A stretch of DNA of 64,000 nt from Bostrychus sinensis (taxonomy: Eukaryota > Chordata > Actinopteri > Gobiiformes > Eleotridae): assembly GCA_020698575.1 (NCBI GenBank), contig CM036245.1:12099979-12163978 (forward strand), in the 5' to 3' direction. A model generated the notes under the pieces. The model was not told the DNA's origin. It ran no database searches and saw nothing but the letters and a program-made list of their open reading frames with translations. This document shows positions 1 to 11,695 of this stretch, piece by piece. Every line of letters begins with the position of its first letter. Positions within the stretch are counted from its first letter, which is position 1. A program made the position numbers and the translations under genes.

Positions 1-704
1 TAAGAGTGCTTTAATGAATACATAATTTTTTATTTTGTTATGAACATTTTAGGAAAGGCCAGTAATGAGCCAAAGATTAAATTATTGATTTTGGTGAAGT
101 GTTTTAAGAAATTCTGTGCCATTTTGAAACAGGGACCGAAGATACTATCTTTTAGTGTATTTTGGCTTAATAGAAAGAGAATTTACCCCTGAATTAGAAA
201 GGATTTGTTTGAGTCTAGGTTTGGACTCTATCTTTACCACAGTGAGATTGTAGTCTACACTGTCTGAGTGATCAGATTTTTGGTTTTGTTTGTTTGTATT
301 GTTTTTTTGCAATTATATTCATAGCTTTCTTAAAATCCTTTTGCACAGTCCTGGAAATTTTATTATAAAATATTACCCATTCATTAATTTACTACTGTTT
401 TATTTTTGTATTTTTATTTTTAATGTTGATATATATATTTTATTTTTTATTTTTTTTGCAGGGGCCATGGCATACAGGTAGTGGAGGTAAGTGAAGGCCA
501 GAAATAAAATCAGAAGAAGTGTTTTTTCTAGTTTTGCGTACTATAATTATATGTGTTTTATAGTGTTTACATAGTACACGTGTAGTTTAGACACTGTCAG
601 AGAGTGCTCTCCACCCTTATGTCAACTACAGGTGTGTGCAACTTTTGCCATTCATGTCACAGCCACCTGCAGCCACCTCCCACTGCACTGCAAGTGGCAA
701 ACAG

Positions 705-751
705 TAGGTATATGGAAAAGTGAAAGATTAAAAAATGAATTCCAGTTAAAA
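705..751 (+). CDS. itpk1: itpk1 candidate N-terminal exon (tentative)
   Basis: After an AG at 703-704 the frame reads VGIWKSERLKNEFQLK, resembling the VGYWLSEKK segment at the ITPK1 N-terminus. It ends at a gtgagt donor at 752. The preceding intron would be phase 1. The acceptor lacks a good polypyrimidine tract and the joint to the next exon leaves about 13 expected residues missing, so this call rests on protein resemblance. Confidence 0.45.
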
Positions 752-3700
752 AGTGAGTATTTTGAAAAAGCACACACAGGCTGGGATATTTCAAGTATTT
801 ATTTTATTTTTTGTGATTATAATGGAATATTATATAGCATTCTAATTTCATGAGATGCTGTTAAAGTGGATTTATTATGGTTTTATTTATCTTTTTAAAC
901 CAATTTTTGTCACCTCTGGAACAGCATTGCACATTTTACAACCTTTGAAAACATTTTTTGACAAAAAAAAGCTATTTTAGTAAATTAATTTACTGCCATA
1001 AAGAAACAGATAAAGAGACCAGCAGAGGGCAGCAGAGTTGTTATGCTATTTTTGAACAGAATCATTATTTCCTTAAACCTATTATGAACTTTGTTTTGTA
1101 TTTTTGTATTATGCAAAACTGACTTTTCTGAGCTTTCTACCATGTTATGATGTTGTTCTTTCATCAAAAACAGACCTGGAGTTGTGTTTTGCTTCATTCA
1201 TGCATGTTTAAGTAATCCTGTAGTCTCTGGCACTGCCATTCTGAGCCCTCAGTTCCACAAACCCTCGCCCACTCCAGGAAGCCCTCTACATCCAGTCTGC
1301 TCTGATTCCTTTATCAAAAAACAGTGTATAGCTCTGTTTCCACTGATTTCTCACAGCCTTTTCATTTTGTTGTAAAATGTTATTACGCAAAACGTTTATG
1401 GAAGTGAAGTGCTCTTTTTCTTTGAATATGTTTAAAAGACCCCAACACTCTGCTGCCCTCTGCTGGTCTCTTCACCTGTTTGTTTATGACACCAGTAGAG
1501 TACTTTAAAAAACCTTTTCTTTTACTCACATTGTTTTTAAAAGTTTGTAAAACATGCAGTGCTGTTCTAGAGATGACACTAGTTTAAAAATATGAATAAA
1601 AGCATAGACACTCTTTAATTTGCGCTGACAGAACGGTTGTTGAAGTTTGTGTTGGCTTTTGTTTCATGTCGGCAGGCCCAAGAACTGCAGATATTAGCCA
1701 TAAACTGCAACAAAACAATTGCATATTGTGACATCATGTTAATGCAACCTACAGAAGTTCAAAAAGTGCACACACCTGCAGCACGAGTGCACAGAGTAGG
1801 ACCTTCCCATGGCCACCACCTACATGTATATTGTATTTGTTCAGCTTAGTAATCAGCTCTTTGGCACAAGCCGTTCTCCAAACCTGAAATGTCAGTTTGA
1901 GATTATATTTCAGAGGTTGTCCTCTTACAAACCTGACGTCGACACAGACAACATACTGACTACACAGGTTTAAAAGCGACTCCATTTTTTTTTTTTTCAG
2001 ATGAACCTGAGTCAGCCTCTGGAGCCTCAGGGGCCGTTCGACATCATCGTCCACAAACTTTCCGACGTCATTGTGGAGGCCGAACATGACGTCCAAGCAC
2101 AGCAGTTCCTTGCCAACTTCCAGGTAGAGTTACAGATCCACAAATTTTACACTTACACTTATATTATGGGATATGTAGCTGTATGCAGAGGTGCAAGAAG
2201 TATTTGAAATCTGTACTCATGTAATAGTACTGTTAATATTAAAATTACTCAGGTAGAATTATTCAGCTCAAATTTTACTAAAGGAAAAATGTAAAGTTTA
2301 CTAAAAATAACTTACTGCTACTACCACAACTAGTACTACAATCATCCACTACTGCTACTACTACCATGACTGCTACAACTGTGATTAATACTTATACTAC
2401 TACTGCTACTACTACAGCTATTACCACTACTTACATTATTGAGCTAAAAAATACTTTGACTCCTTTAAAGATTCTAAAAGTATACATTTATTTTCCTCAA
2501 AAATGTACTCAAGTAAACAATTGTAGTAGAAAATGTACACAGGAAGTCATAAACTTAAGATATTTACTTTACCCTTGTGCCCCAATGGCTCAGATGTGTA
2601 TTTTATCACACATTTTGATATTCTAAATACAATACAATACAATACACTTTCTCACTTCTGCCTGACTATAAATACAAAATATTAATTATTTTAAGAATTT
2701 TAACACTTCTCTGTGCCCAAATATGTAATAGCTTCTCAATTTGTTAGGAAAAAGAACACACAAAAAATGCTATATTTTAGTTATTACAGTCTTGGGGCTG
2801 TCTAAGATTACCAATATTGATTTAGATGGATTTAGGATTTGGACTAACAAAAAATTACAACCAGCTTTAATGAGTCTTAAAAGGAGTTCATTTTTAAATT
2901 TAGAAAAAATTATCCCTAAAAATAAATGTTGTTGATTACCCTACTAAAGGCTGAAAAAACTGCGCCTAAAAAAATCCACTTGCATTAAGAATATTAGAAG
3001 GATTTAATTTTGTGCGTGTGTTATTTATTTAAAAAAATAGATGCTATTACATACACTGGCATAAAAAGGATTAAAATTATGAAAATAATAAAATATTTGT
3101 TATTTATGATCAAGGCACAAGTTGATTTAAAAATAAAAAAAAAGTAAAATATGAAGGTATACAAGGTTTTGTGACGAGGACACTTTTGTCACTTAACAGT
3201 AACAAGAGTAACTTTAAAATTGGGGTACAAGAGGTTAAACACTGTATCTCTTCACCTCTGTATACTGTGTACTGAGACATACTGTACGCCTGTATGTACT
3301 GATGACCATGTTCTGTTTTGTATGTTTCTTTTGCAGAGGTATGTGTCGGCTCATCCTAACACCGTGATCCTGGACCCGCTTCCTGCCATGACCCAACTCC
3401 TCGACCGCTTTGCCTCTTACCGGATCATGAGCAAACTGCACAATTCACTCAGAGGTACTGCATACTTCATATCATAACTCATAATACTGCAAATACCAGA
3501 GCTTATTACTTGTATTGTGTACTATTAATGTTTACTGCACAGACTGGCGTATCTGCAGTCCTCCTTATCTCGAGGTCTCCAGTGACGCTGACCTGTCGTC
3601 CGTCCATCGGGCAGTGAAGGCCCACAACCTCAGCTTCCCTCTCAGTTAGTGCTGTTTGTTACTTTGCTGTTATATACTGTACACCAATCAGGCAACAGAT

Positions 3701-6700
3701 TATCTCTTCATCATGGCACCTGTGAGTGGATGGGATATATTATGCAGCAGGTGAACAATCTTTCCTCAAATTTGATGTGTTAGTGCAGGAAAAATGGGTT
3801 AATGCAAGGAAATTTTGATGGCTAGGCGATTATTCAGCAGGTGGTCATAACACATACACCAGTATTAGGCTTGTGGTCATAATTGTATGCTGATTTCACT
3901 GGTCTACAAGCAAAATGCTTCTGGAACAAAAGTAGTGAAATTTTTCTCGGATTAGGTCACTAATAAAGAAAAACTAAGTCAGAAGTGACAGATTGGCTAT
4001 AGTTTCCAAGAAACAGTATTGGGTCAAAATAGGAAATTTATGCAAAATAAGGCAAAAACGGTAGTTTATCAGAAGGTACAGTGTCTACAAGCAACCAGTT
4101 CTATCTGAAAGCCTGTCTGCACATTCAATACATTCATTTTAATATGTCTAGAGTTTTGACATAAAATGTTTTGTTTTTATTTGCAGAAATCTCTCTCTTG
4201 GAAGTGGACTAAAATGCATGCATGTAGAGAAATTAAATATTTTCAAAAAGATAAATATTATTTTTAAGCAAAAATGCCTAAATCTATTGTATAAACAGAT
4301 GCTGATTTTGATGTGAAACAATATCATTAAATATCTTGAATACATTAGCTAACCAGCACAGTTATCAATTGATTTTCAGTTCATCTTATCAAAATAAATG
4401 AGATTTAGCCACTTTTATCTCAGAAGCAGATCGAGTCCAAAAATTTGTAGACCAGTGAAATCAGATGTTTGACTTTTAACATTATAAGTGCTTTATGAAC
4501 TGCATTTTACAGTACTTACAAATAAATGTTGACAATTTGAGCTGCAGCAATTGTCTGTTTGTTGCATAAAAAAATAAAATAGCATTAAAAAGGCATTAAA
4601 AAAACTTAGCTGGAACCCTGTTTTTATTTGTAGTAATGTTAATCTTTTATCTTCTCTTATTTTTCTTGGTCATAGTTTGCAAAACAAGAGTGGCTCATGG
4701 CTCTCTCTCTCATGAAGTAAGTGGCATCCCCTTATTATAGTAAAGTCCAAATCTGCCTAATGTTATTGTGATTTTTTTTTAGTACAAGTAAAAGTACAAG
4801 TGAAGTGAAGTGCTTTTATACGAGGTGTACAATGAATTTGCATAGATGGTCAGACAGAGGGTTAGTCCTGAGCCGCTGTGTCTGAGCGTGCCACCACCAT
4901 GGGCCAACCTGACCCACAGGTTTATTTGGTGGTAAAGGAGTCCTACGCAGACACGGAGAGAACATGCAAACTCCACATAGAAAGGCCCTCTCTGGTCCAG
5001 GAATTGTTGCTGTTAGGCAAGAGTGCTAACCACTCTGCCACCCTCTTATAAAATATTATGTCTGTGTGCTTCAGATGTCATTGATCTTCAGCGAGGGGAG
5101 CCTGGCTGACGTCCATCCTCCCTGCGTCCTCCAGACCTTTGTGAACCACGGAGCGGTTCTGCATAAGGTCTTCGTCATTGGAGACAAACATTTCTGTGTG
5201 GAGCGGCCGTCGCTCAAGAACTTCCCCTCTGGGCCCTGCGGTCAGTCTGACGCACATTCAATAATGCAACGTTAGTATACGGTTTAGTTAAGAGATGAAC
5301 CTTTTCTCTGTTTCTCTCCAGACAGAAAAACCATATTCTTCAACAGCCAGCAAGTGTCCAAACCAGAGTCCAGCTCGGATCTGAACGCAGTAAGTACAAT
5401 ATTTCACAGATTTTTTTCCCACTCCTGTAACACACTTCCACACACACATTAGGTAATTACATTGACTATTACATTAATTTGCTAGAGACTTAAGGCTCAA
5501 AGTTTTTACCCAGACAAGAGCAACCACAACAACAAACACAGGCTGCGCTGCTGGTGATTTTTAAACCACACTTAGCAAAAAGAGAATGAGGCGAAATATG
5601 TGGTGTCATTTTTTAAATACTTTCCCCAAACTTGCTTTAGTTCTCTGCTGCAACTGATTGAGCTGTGTTCGTTAGTGTCCCCAGCGGTCAACACATGTTC
5701 TGCTCCGTTTGTCTGTATCCGCTCTGGGAAAATGGACCAAGGTACGAACAGAGTGAACGCGGAAGACAGAGAAAATGCTCCATCCGTATCCAAAAGCAGT
5801 ATCTAAACTAGGGCTGCTTGATTATGGAAAAAATGATAATCTCTCATTTAATTCAATCATAATTGAAATCACAAAAACTCAATGATTATTCATTAACTTT
5901 AAAAAGGTATTTCTATAAAACAGTGTCAAATCTATTCTTTGCACACAAATAAAAAAGTGCAAAATATAAAATAACCTAAGTTTGTTTGTCATCTCATCAT
6001 AAACTTTTGAGTTGTTTGCTCGACGTCTTCCTTTTCAACCCCAAAGTGTAACCCGACGTTTCTCCTGTTTTCTTTCTGGCCATGTTTCTGCTAACAACTC
6101 TCCACATGTAGCTTGTAGCGATCAGAGCGCAAGCTTTGAGCGCGGAGAGGCAGAGTGAGCGTGTGCATTCAAAAAACACTCTTCAAAGTTAGTGTAATTA
6201 ATCGCTTTTCTAAAATTTTTGTAATTGTGTTGTGTAATAATTGAAATTGAAATTTGATTTATTGTATAAATGACTCTTTATCCTAACCTTAACCATAATA
6301 ACTACTCATGACCCTAACCTTTACCTAACTTAACACATATATAACCTTTAAATTCCATTGATTTAATATCAAGTAATTAACATCATTGGAACTTGCTTTT
6401 GTTCCCCATAAGAGAGGCAGGACCACATAACTGACTGTGGATGATAAAGTATCACCCTCGCCCTACCCTAAATTAAACTTAACTTTTTGAACAGGTAAAA
6501 CTTAATTCATCATGAAACATTAATCAGTATTTAAATGTCTTTTTTTTGTTTTGTTTTTGTACCTCCAGCTGGATGAGAAGATGCCGTGCCTGCCTGCGCC
6601 CAGCTCCCAGGCCATGGCTGCCCTGGTGAGGGAGCTCCGGGCCCAGCTGGGGATGGCTCTGTTCGGCGTCGACGTCATTGTCAACATACACACTCACACC

Positions 6701-8400
6701 ATGACCGTCATCGACCTCAACATCTTCCCAGGTACTGCATATGCCACAGTACACATACATTTTGAGTATTTTTGGGTGATGGTTGTGCTAGTTGTGTCCA
6801 AAGGTGGAAAGTAACTATTCATTCATTCATTTATCTTCCACTTATTCAATGTTTTTTTTTTGATTATCACATGAGAATAGAAACATTTCAACAATAACAA
6901 GTTGCAAGCTCACAAGAAGTCTATCATTTGAGTTGAAAATTAGTAAATAGACTTTGCAGTAGGAATACAGAGGCTGGGGCCACAAAGAGCCAACAATTTC
7001 AGTTCTTAATACAGTGCACAAAGACGCGACTGCACTCAGAATATAAAAGTTAAGGTTTCCGGAGAGCCTGTGATTTGATAGTTATGTTAAAACAAGACAC
7101 AAAATACAACAAAATATGTGAAATTAAAGCACACAACGAAAAACTGAACAAATACTCTACCTACTTTTGAAAGATGGCATAATGTTGTTTGTGAACTGAG
7201 TGGGTGGTATGCTCGTAAGCCTTGCAGTCAGAGGGTGACCAAGATTGGTAGTATCAGTATTAATTTCAGTATTAGTGGCTGTATTAGTCATAGAAGTAGT
7301 TGACTTGACAGTTTTTACAATGATTTTGACATTACTTTTAAAGTGAGAACAGATTTTGAGTACTTCTCCCACCTTTGGTTATGTCTGATGTAGAATAAAA
7401 AATACATAATATATCCCAAAACAAGGAGCAGACAAGAGTGAGTCCAGCGCAGAGAAGTTTATTGCATGACACAACAAACGGAGCTCATGCCCAGTCCCCA
7501 CAAAGCCCCCGAACTCATCCAGACATGATCTTTTATACTTTTGTGATAACACTAATTTCCATATGTCCTTGAAAATAACAAGTTATTATTCGTCTAGACA
7601 GTTGTTACTCATATTTAGTTTGTAAACATACATATTGGACCGTCCCAACTGAACTGGTGCCAACCCCTGCACCTGCTGCAGACGCTCAGTTTGTCACAGC
7701 CACAAAAGTTCATCAAGGTCATTATTATGGAGTTAAATAAACCATTAATTAGTGGAAATTTACATGATGTAATGTAGGTAGCCTGTGACACGCCCATCAT
7801 GTTATGTGCCCCTTTATTCTGATGTCATCAACATTTAACCACACCCACTAAACTGCACCCCCTAGTGGCACTTACAGTAAACTACAATCAGGAACCAAAT
7901 TAATCTCTATCCCTCCTTGTGTTTTATCTTATCTACAGTGAGGCCCAGTGTGTTTCCCTCACAGTTACAAAGTCACACATTTCTCAAAGAATGCATGAAG
8001 ATGAACTCATTACATTATCATGACATAGCAAACACTCACAGCACTGAAGTTTTTTTTACTATGATGAATAAATAAAGATTATATGAAGCTTGATTATACG
8101 TATAACCAGCAAAATGTGAAAAAGCTTGAGTATACCTTTAATACTTAGCATAAAACCATAAGAAAACCAACCCTCGGTGTTACCATTCTTACAACGACCT
8201 AAAGTAACAACATTTATAGCTTTTTTTAACTCATTTACCTCTTCACTAATCTTCTGTTCTCATGTCTTATGTCTCCTCCAGGCTACGAGGGAGTGCCTCA
8301 GTTCTTTTCCTCTCTACTCGACCACATTAAGACCTTGCTGGACGGTCGACCTGCTGACCCCCAGGTGACCTCCAGTGATTCCACTGCCACCAGCGTTTAA
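705..8400 (+). CDS. itpk1: Inositol-tetrakisphosphate 1-kinase (ITPK1-like), 5' partial
   Basis: Multi-exon gene for an ATP-grasp inositol phosphate kinase. The ITPK1 family phosphorylates Ins(3,4,5,6)P4 at the 1-position and Ins(1,3,4)P3 at the 5/6-positions, feeding cytosolic InsP5/InsP6 synthesis. Exons: 705-751 (tentative), 2001-2123, 3337-3454, 3543-3644, 4676-4716, 5075-5240, 5322-5389, 6569-6731 and 8282-8400. The last eight join in phase into 299 residues plus stop. Family signatures in order are MNLSQPLEPQGPFD, IVHKLSD, SAHPNTVILDPLPA, RICSPP, CKTRVAHG, RPSLKNF, KPESSS, FGVDVIV and VIDLNIFPGYEGV. The Mg-binding Asp of GVD and Asp/Asn of IDLN are present. The protein stops shortly after the ATP-grasp core, without the roughly 80-residue tail I recall for human ITPK1. 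The start codon and about 13 residues before MNLSQ are not securely located. Family identity is firm; which teleost paralogue it is remains open. Confidence 0.92.
879..1603. mobile_element. Inverted-repeat interspersed element
   Basis: Arms of about 158 bp at 879-1036 and 1447-1603 are diverged reverse complements. For example, agaccagcagagggcagcag in the left arm faces ctgctgccctctgctggtct in the right arm. The centre (about 1140-1375) is shared with 8830-9330. The structure is that of a non-autonomous DNA element; family not assigned. Confidence 0.65.
2001..2123 (+). CDS. itpk1: itpk1 exon: MNLSQPLEP...LANFQ
   Basis: The acceptor is a long T-run followed by CAG at 1998-2000, and the donor is gtagag at 2124. 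The 41 codons start and end in phase 0 and carry IVHKLSD, whose Lys belongs to the nucleotide-binding part of the fold. The exon begins with ATG, but family alignment shows this is an internal Met. Confidence 0.93.
2185..2625. mobile_element. CTA-array-bearing interspersed element in an itpk1 intron
   Basis: A degenerate ACT/CTA array at about 2320-2430 is flanked by text rich in agtactc and tactcaagta and ends near gctcagatgtgtattttatc. The same flanks and end occur at 9865-10640, so this is a copy of that family. Confidence 0.5.
3337..3454 (+). CDS. itpk1: itpk1 exon: RYVSAHPNTVILDPLPA
   Basis: The acceptor is ttttgcag ending at 3336 and the donor gtactg at 3455. It encodes the conserved AHPxTxxLDPLPA block and LLDR, and ends in phase 1, matching the next exon. 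Confidence 0.93.
3543..3644 (+). CDS. itpk1: itpk1 exon: DWRICSPPYLEV
   Basis: The acceptor is gcacag ending at 3542 and the donor gttagt at 3645. The split Asp codon restores the frame and the exon carries RICSPP and the NLSFPL strand that leads into CKTRVAHG. Confidence 0.92.
3670..3870. mobile_element. Short TIR element (acaccaatcaggca family)
   Basis: It starts with tgtacaccaatcaggca and ends with ggtggtcataacacatacac, a degraded version of the TIR pair also seen at 24184-25376, 49255-49620 and 62357-62528. Likely a non-autonomous DNA transposon, possibly Tc1/mariner-like. Confidence 0.5.
4676..4716 (+). CDS. itpk1: itpk1 microexon: ICKTRVAHGSLSHE
   Basis: A 41-nt exon between catag (ending 4675) and gtaagt (4717). 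It holds the ATP/inositol-binding Lys of CKTR and the HG pair of the family. It is far too short to stand out as an open frame and was found by protein match and phase. Confidence 0.92.
4815..5045 (-). mobile_element. tRNA-like SINE fragment, reversed
   Basis: Read on the minus strand it has ggtggcagagtggttagc, a pol III A-box-like start, followed by a 3' part with ctatgtggagtttgcatg. The same text occurs on the + strand at 57430-57600. It ends 30 bases before an itpk1 acceptor. Confidence 0.55.
5075..5240 (+). CDS. itpk1: itpk1 exon: central ATP-grasp segment
   Basis: The acceptor is gcttcag ending at 5074 and the donor gtcagt at 5241. It encodes PPCVLQTFVNHGAVLHKVF, VIGDKHFCVERPSLKNF, close to the family block around the hinge of the nucleotide site. 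It ends in phase 1. Confidence 0.93.
5322..5389 (+). CDS. itpk1: itpk1 exon: DRKTIFFNSQQVSKPESSS
   Basis: The acceptor ctctccag ends at 5321 and the donor gtaagt starts at 5390. The 68 nt restore phase 0 and encode the conserved FFNSxxVSKPESSS stretch. Confidence 0.92.
5810..6260. repeat. AT-rich interspersed repeat in itpk1 intron
   Basis: It begins agggctgcttgattatgg and contains runs of aattgaaat type, resembling the common teleost repeats starting AGGGCTGC. Only the left end is recognisable; no matching right end was found. Confidence 0.35.
6569..6731 (+). CDS. itpk1: itpk1 exon: Mg-binding FGVDVIV and IDLN
   Basis: The acceptor is cctccag ending at 6568 and the donor gtactg at 6732. 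It encodes LREL...LGMALFGVDVIV and VIDLNIFP, which supply the acidic metal ligands of the ATP-grasp site. It ends in phase 1. Confidence 0.93.
6780..8170. other. itpk1 last intron: no gene seen
   Basis: About 1.4 kb of intron between 6732 and 8281. The part from about 7420 to 7900 has a compositionally distinct, less AT-rich stretch with cacaacaaacggagctc, which could be an old retrotransposon terminal repeat. I could not find paired ends. Confidence 0.3.
8282..8400 (+). CDS. itpk1: itpk1 terminal exon with stop
   Basis: The acceptor ctcctccag ends at 8281. The exon encodes GYEGVPQFFSSLLDHIKTLL and then a short Ser/Thr-rich end, ending in TSV with TAA at 8398-8400. Confidence 0.92.
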
Positions 8401-8829
8401 CATTCAACACACTTTATTAACACTTCGGGGATTGTGCAGTGTTTCAGAGAGCTTCCTGTAGGACAAACTGTATTCATTTGATTTGAACAAAGGTAATCTC
8501 TGCTTCCAGTAGAAATTATGCCTTAGGAAAAGCTTTGTGAGTGATTGTTGAATTGTTGGTGCTGTTAAAACCAAAAGGACATTAACATAGAGAAAACACC
8601 AGTGGCGTGCAGTGAGGTTGGTGGCTTGGGATTTACAAAAACATTTATACTTTAGGAGCAGCGCACATTTTGGTAGCTTGCACACAACAGCTGTTTCCTT
8701 CTCACACAAATAAGGCAAAATATTAACACTGATTTCCAAAGGTAATGTCCACATTATTGTGAATTTCTTTTAGAACAGAACACACACACACCCTTCAGTG
8801 AGGCACAGGTACTACATGCCTCAGCTTTG

Positions 8830-9330
8830 CACTTTAAAGGGGCTATATGCTTTTATTTATATTTTTAAACCAATCTTAGTCAGCTCTAGACAGGATTTAA
8901 AAGCATTAACAAAAAAGAACCTTTTTAATAAGTACTTCACTGGTGCCATAAAGAAACAGGTGAAGAGGGATGCAGCCTTTTGTACATGATCAAAGAAAAA
9001 AACACTTCCTTAAACTTTTTGTATGATGCCATTTTACTACAGAATGAAAAATGTCTGTGAGGAATCAGTGGAAACAAAACTGTGCATCATTTTTTTTTTG
9101 ATAAATGAATGAGAGCAGACTGGATGTAGAGGGATTGTTGATTGGTTAGTGCTTCCTGGAGTGGGCGAGTGATCGTGGGACCAAGCGTTTGAGACCTCAG
9201 AAAGGCCATGCCAGAGTATAGCAGGATTACTTAAACAGGCGTGGATGAAGCAAAACACTACTCCAGTTATGTTTTTGATGAGGGAACAACATTATAACAT
9301 GGTAGTAAGCTCTTTTTTTTTTTTTTTTTT
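8830..9330. mobile_element. Second copy of the 879-1603 repeat family
   Basis: It shares the arm text around gccataaagaaacaggtgaa and the central segment (caaaacac, gcagactggatgtagagg, cttcctggagtgggcgag) with 879-1603. The centre is inverted relative to that copy. It lies in the putative itpk1 3'UTR. Confidence 0.6.
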
Positions 9331-9817
9331 TACTTTAATATCAGATTAGCAAGATTAAATACGCTCAGTCATTAACTAAATATTTTATGTAGACTGCAGA
9401 AATACAAGACAGATGATAAAAGTGCCTACAAACATTATATCAGTGTTATACAGAGAGGTCTCAGTCTCAGGTTGACAGCTGAGGCAGTGGCTTCACTGAC
9501 GGACACCAAAACAGCTCTCTTATTGGCCAGTTATTTAGTTTAACTTTTCTGTCTTTGTGTCTAAAATGTGCTCTGTGTCTTTCCCGTTTTGCTTGTTTGA
9601 AAAGATAATTCTGAAATTGTTTTGCTATTGTAAAGAAACAAATACAGCCAGTATAATGATTGTATTGTGAATAAGGACTTGGGCTAGTGGTAACTCATCG
9701 TGTGTTATTTCAGTACAATCGCTTTTTTTGCTTTTGCTGCTCTTTGCTGTTTATTTCAGACACAGACACGACATGAAGCACTTTATTTAGATGTTAAAAT
9801 AGACCTACATTTATCTG

Positions 9818-9823
9818 AATAAA
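9818..9823 (+). terminator. itpk1: Candidate polyadenylation signal for itpk1
   Basis: An AATAAA followed within 30 bases by GT-rich sequence, 1.4 kb after the itpk1 stop. The intervening putative 3'UTR contains an interspersed repeat (8830-9330), so the true end could be elsewhere. Confidence 0.3.
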
Positions 9824-9864
9824 TGTTGAAAATGTGCTGTTGTTTATTTTGCAGTCATTCAGAG

Positions 9865-10640
9865 ATGGGAGAAGACGTACTCAAGCTGTACTAGAGTACT
9901 ATTACTTCAAATTAATAATAGCCTACTACTCAAGTTGAAGTAAAAGTACTCAGAAACATTACTGCATGAGTAAGAGTAAAAAAAAGGTATTGATTGTAAA
10001 GCTTAGTTAAGTTATTACTACTAACAATATTCATACTACCTCTACTAATACTTCTACTGCTGCTACTACTACTACTATTACCACTACTACTAGGCTACTA
10101 TTACTACTACAAGTTCCACTTCTACTACTAATAATAATACCACTACTACTGCTATGCCTACGACTAGTTCTACTTCTACTAATAGTACTGTTATAAATAC
10201 TACTACTACTACTACTACTAATAATAATAATAATAATAATTTTGTCACAACGGTAAAAACAATACCAACTCAAATGAGTTTCAAACTGACTTACTGCTAC
10301 AAACACCACCACCATTACTACTACTACAATTACTATTACTACTACTATTACTATTACTACTATTATTGCTTTTACTACTAATACAACTACTAATACTGCT
10401 ACTACTACTACTACTTACTTATTACTTGCCACTTTACCATCAAGCTAATATATCCTCTAACTTTTTACTCAAGTTTGTTTTAGAAAATATTACCAGAAGT
10501 ACATTGTCTTCAAAAAAGTACTGCAGTAATTGCTTAAAGTCAAAGTATTTATTTACTCTGAAGTTTCCACCTGTGGCCTGTCAAAGTGCACATCTGTATT
10601 TTGTCCCCTTGAGGGCGCTGTTGCTTCATTATTTTCCATG
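9865..10640. mobile_element. CTA-array-bearing element copy
   Basis: A (CTA)n-rich array at about 10020-10430 is flanked by ggagaagacgtactcaag on the left and by text rich in agtac, then gtcaaagtgcacatctgtat, on the right. The flanks match 2185-2625. The encoded low-complexity Tyr, Leu, Ser or Thr runs are not proteins. Confidence 0.6.
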
Positions 10641-10789
10641 CCATTCTCCTACTGCCTTCGTCATTATTTTTTTTACTTGACCAGAAAGATATGAGTGACA
10701 ATGCATCTAAAGTATTGTCCTTATTATTTTCTTTTTTTTACAAAAACTTTAAAAAAGGAGAACAGTCAGTGTCTTTGGATAGAGCTGAT

Positions 10790-10940
10790 AAAAGATTAGG
10801 AATGAGAAGTGCCAGAGGGACAGCTCATGTTAGATGATTTGGAGATAGATCAGAGAGACCAGACTGAGATGGTTTGATCATGTGCAGAGGAGGGATAGTG
10901 AATAAATGTGTAGAAGGATGCTGGGGTTAGAGCCATGGCC
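10790..10940 (+). mobile_element. LINE 3' fragment (related to 27560-27790)
   Basis: It shares cagaggagggatagtga and gatgctg..gttagagc with 27560-27790. That text encodes the end of a LINE reverse transcriptase ORF of the type ending in MELPGKRKRGRPKRR. The continuation appears at 11672-11695 and 12746-12870, after insertions. Confidence 0.5.
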
Positions 10941-11695
10941 GTTCGCAGCTCTGAGGTCCATGAGGTCCAAACCGCTGGGTTTTTTTTCCCTCCATATTTT
11001 CACTATTGTCTTGGATTGTGTCTTTGTTCAGTCTTGGCATAATCCTGAGGTGTGTGCTAGGTGTTTGTACAGATAAGGACAATAAGATACATTGTTCTTA
11101 AAAACACAGGAGAAACCACTTTGAGTTAAATCCAGGGGCAGGGGTTAAATCCTCATACTGCAGGGAAATACATTAAAAACATAAACATGCCCAATATGAG
11201 ACTGTAACACCAAGACTAGTGCAGTTATTTTACTGTATAATATGAATCTGTAAGTTCTCTGCCTCAATGGTGTTTACAGTAGACTGCACTGTTACACACA
11301 AGTCAATCTGAAATGTAAAGTATAATTCTTTTTATAACATACAGCAGAGGCCAAATCCTAAATGTAACCCTGGGCAGGTTAATGAAGATTTCATGTCTAA
11401 AATGCACCAGAATACTTAAAGTGTTCCACCTACTTCTTCATAACTTTACACTTTTGTCTCAGCAACTGCTTGGCATCACTCTATCTGAAAACCAACACCA
11501 TTTTACTTACTTTCCTATATAATTTGATATTATGTCTACATATGTTTGCTCTCAATCTACCTGAAAATTATGCATATTAATTCCAAAGCAAAAAAAGTCA
11601 TGTAATTAGATATTTCTCTCAAACAGCTTTGTTGGACGTCAGTATTTTTTGAAAATCCTCTTACGACCCTGGTTAGAGCTGCAGGAGGCCTAGAG

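Noticed and set aside
457..480. Short exon at gcaggggccatggcatacag as the itpk1 start
   Set aside because: Its phase does not fit the candidate exon at 705 and MAY does not resemble the ITPK1 N-terminus.
1912..1969. Possible missing itpk1 exon after tatatttcag
   Set aside because: It is open in one frame but reads RLSSYKPDVDTDN, unlike the expected linker, and its end has no good donor.
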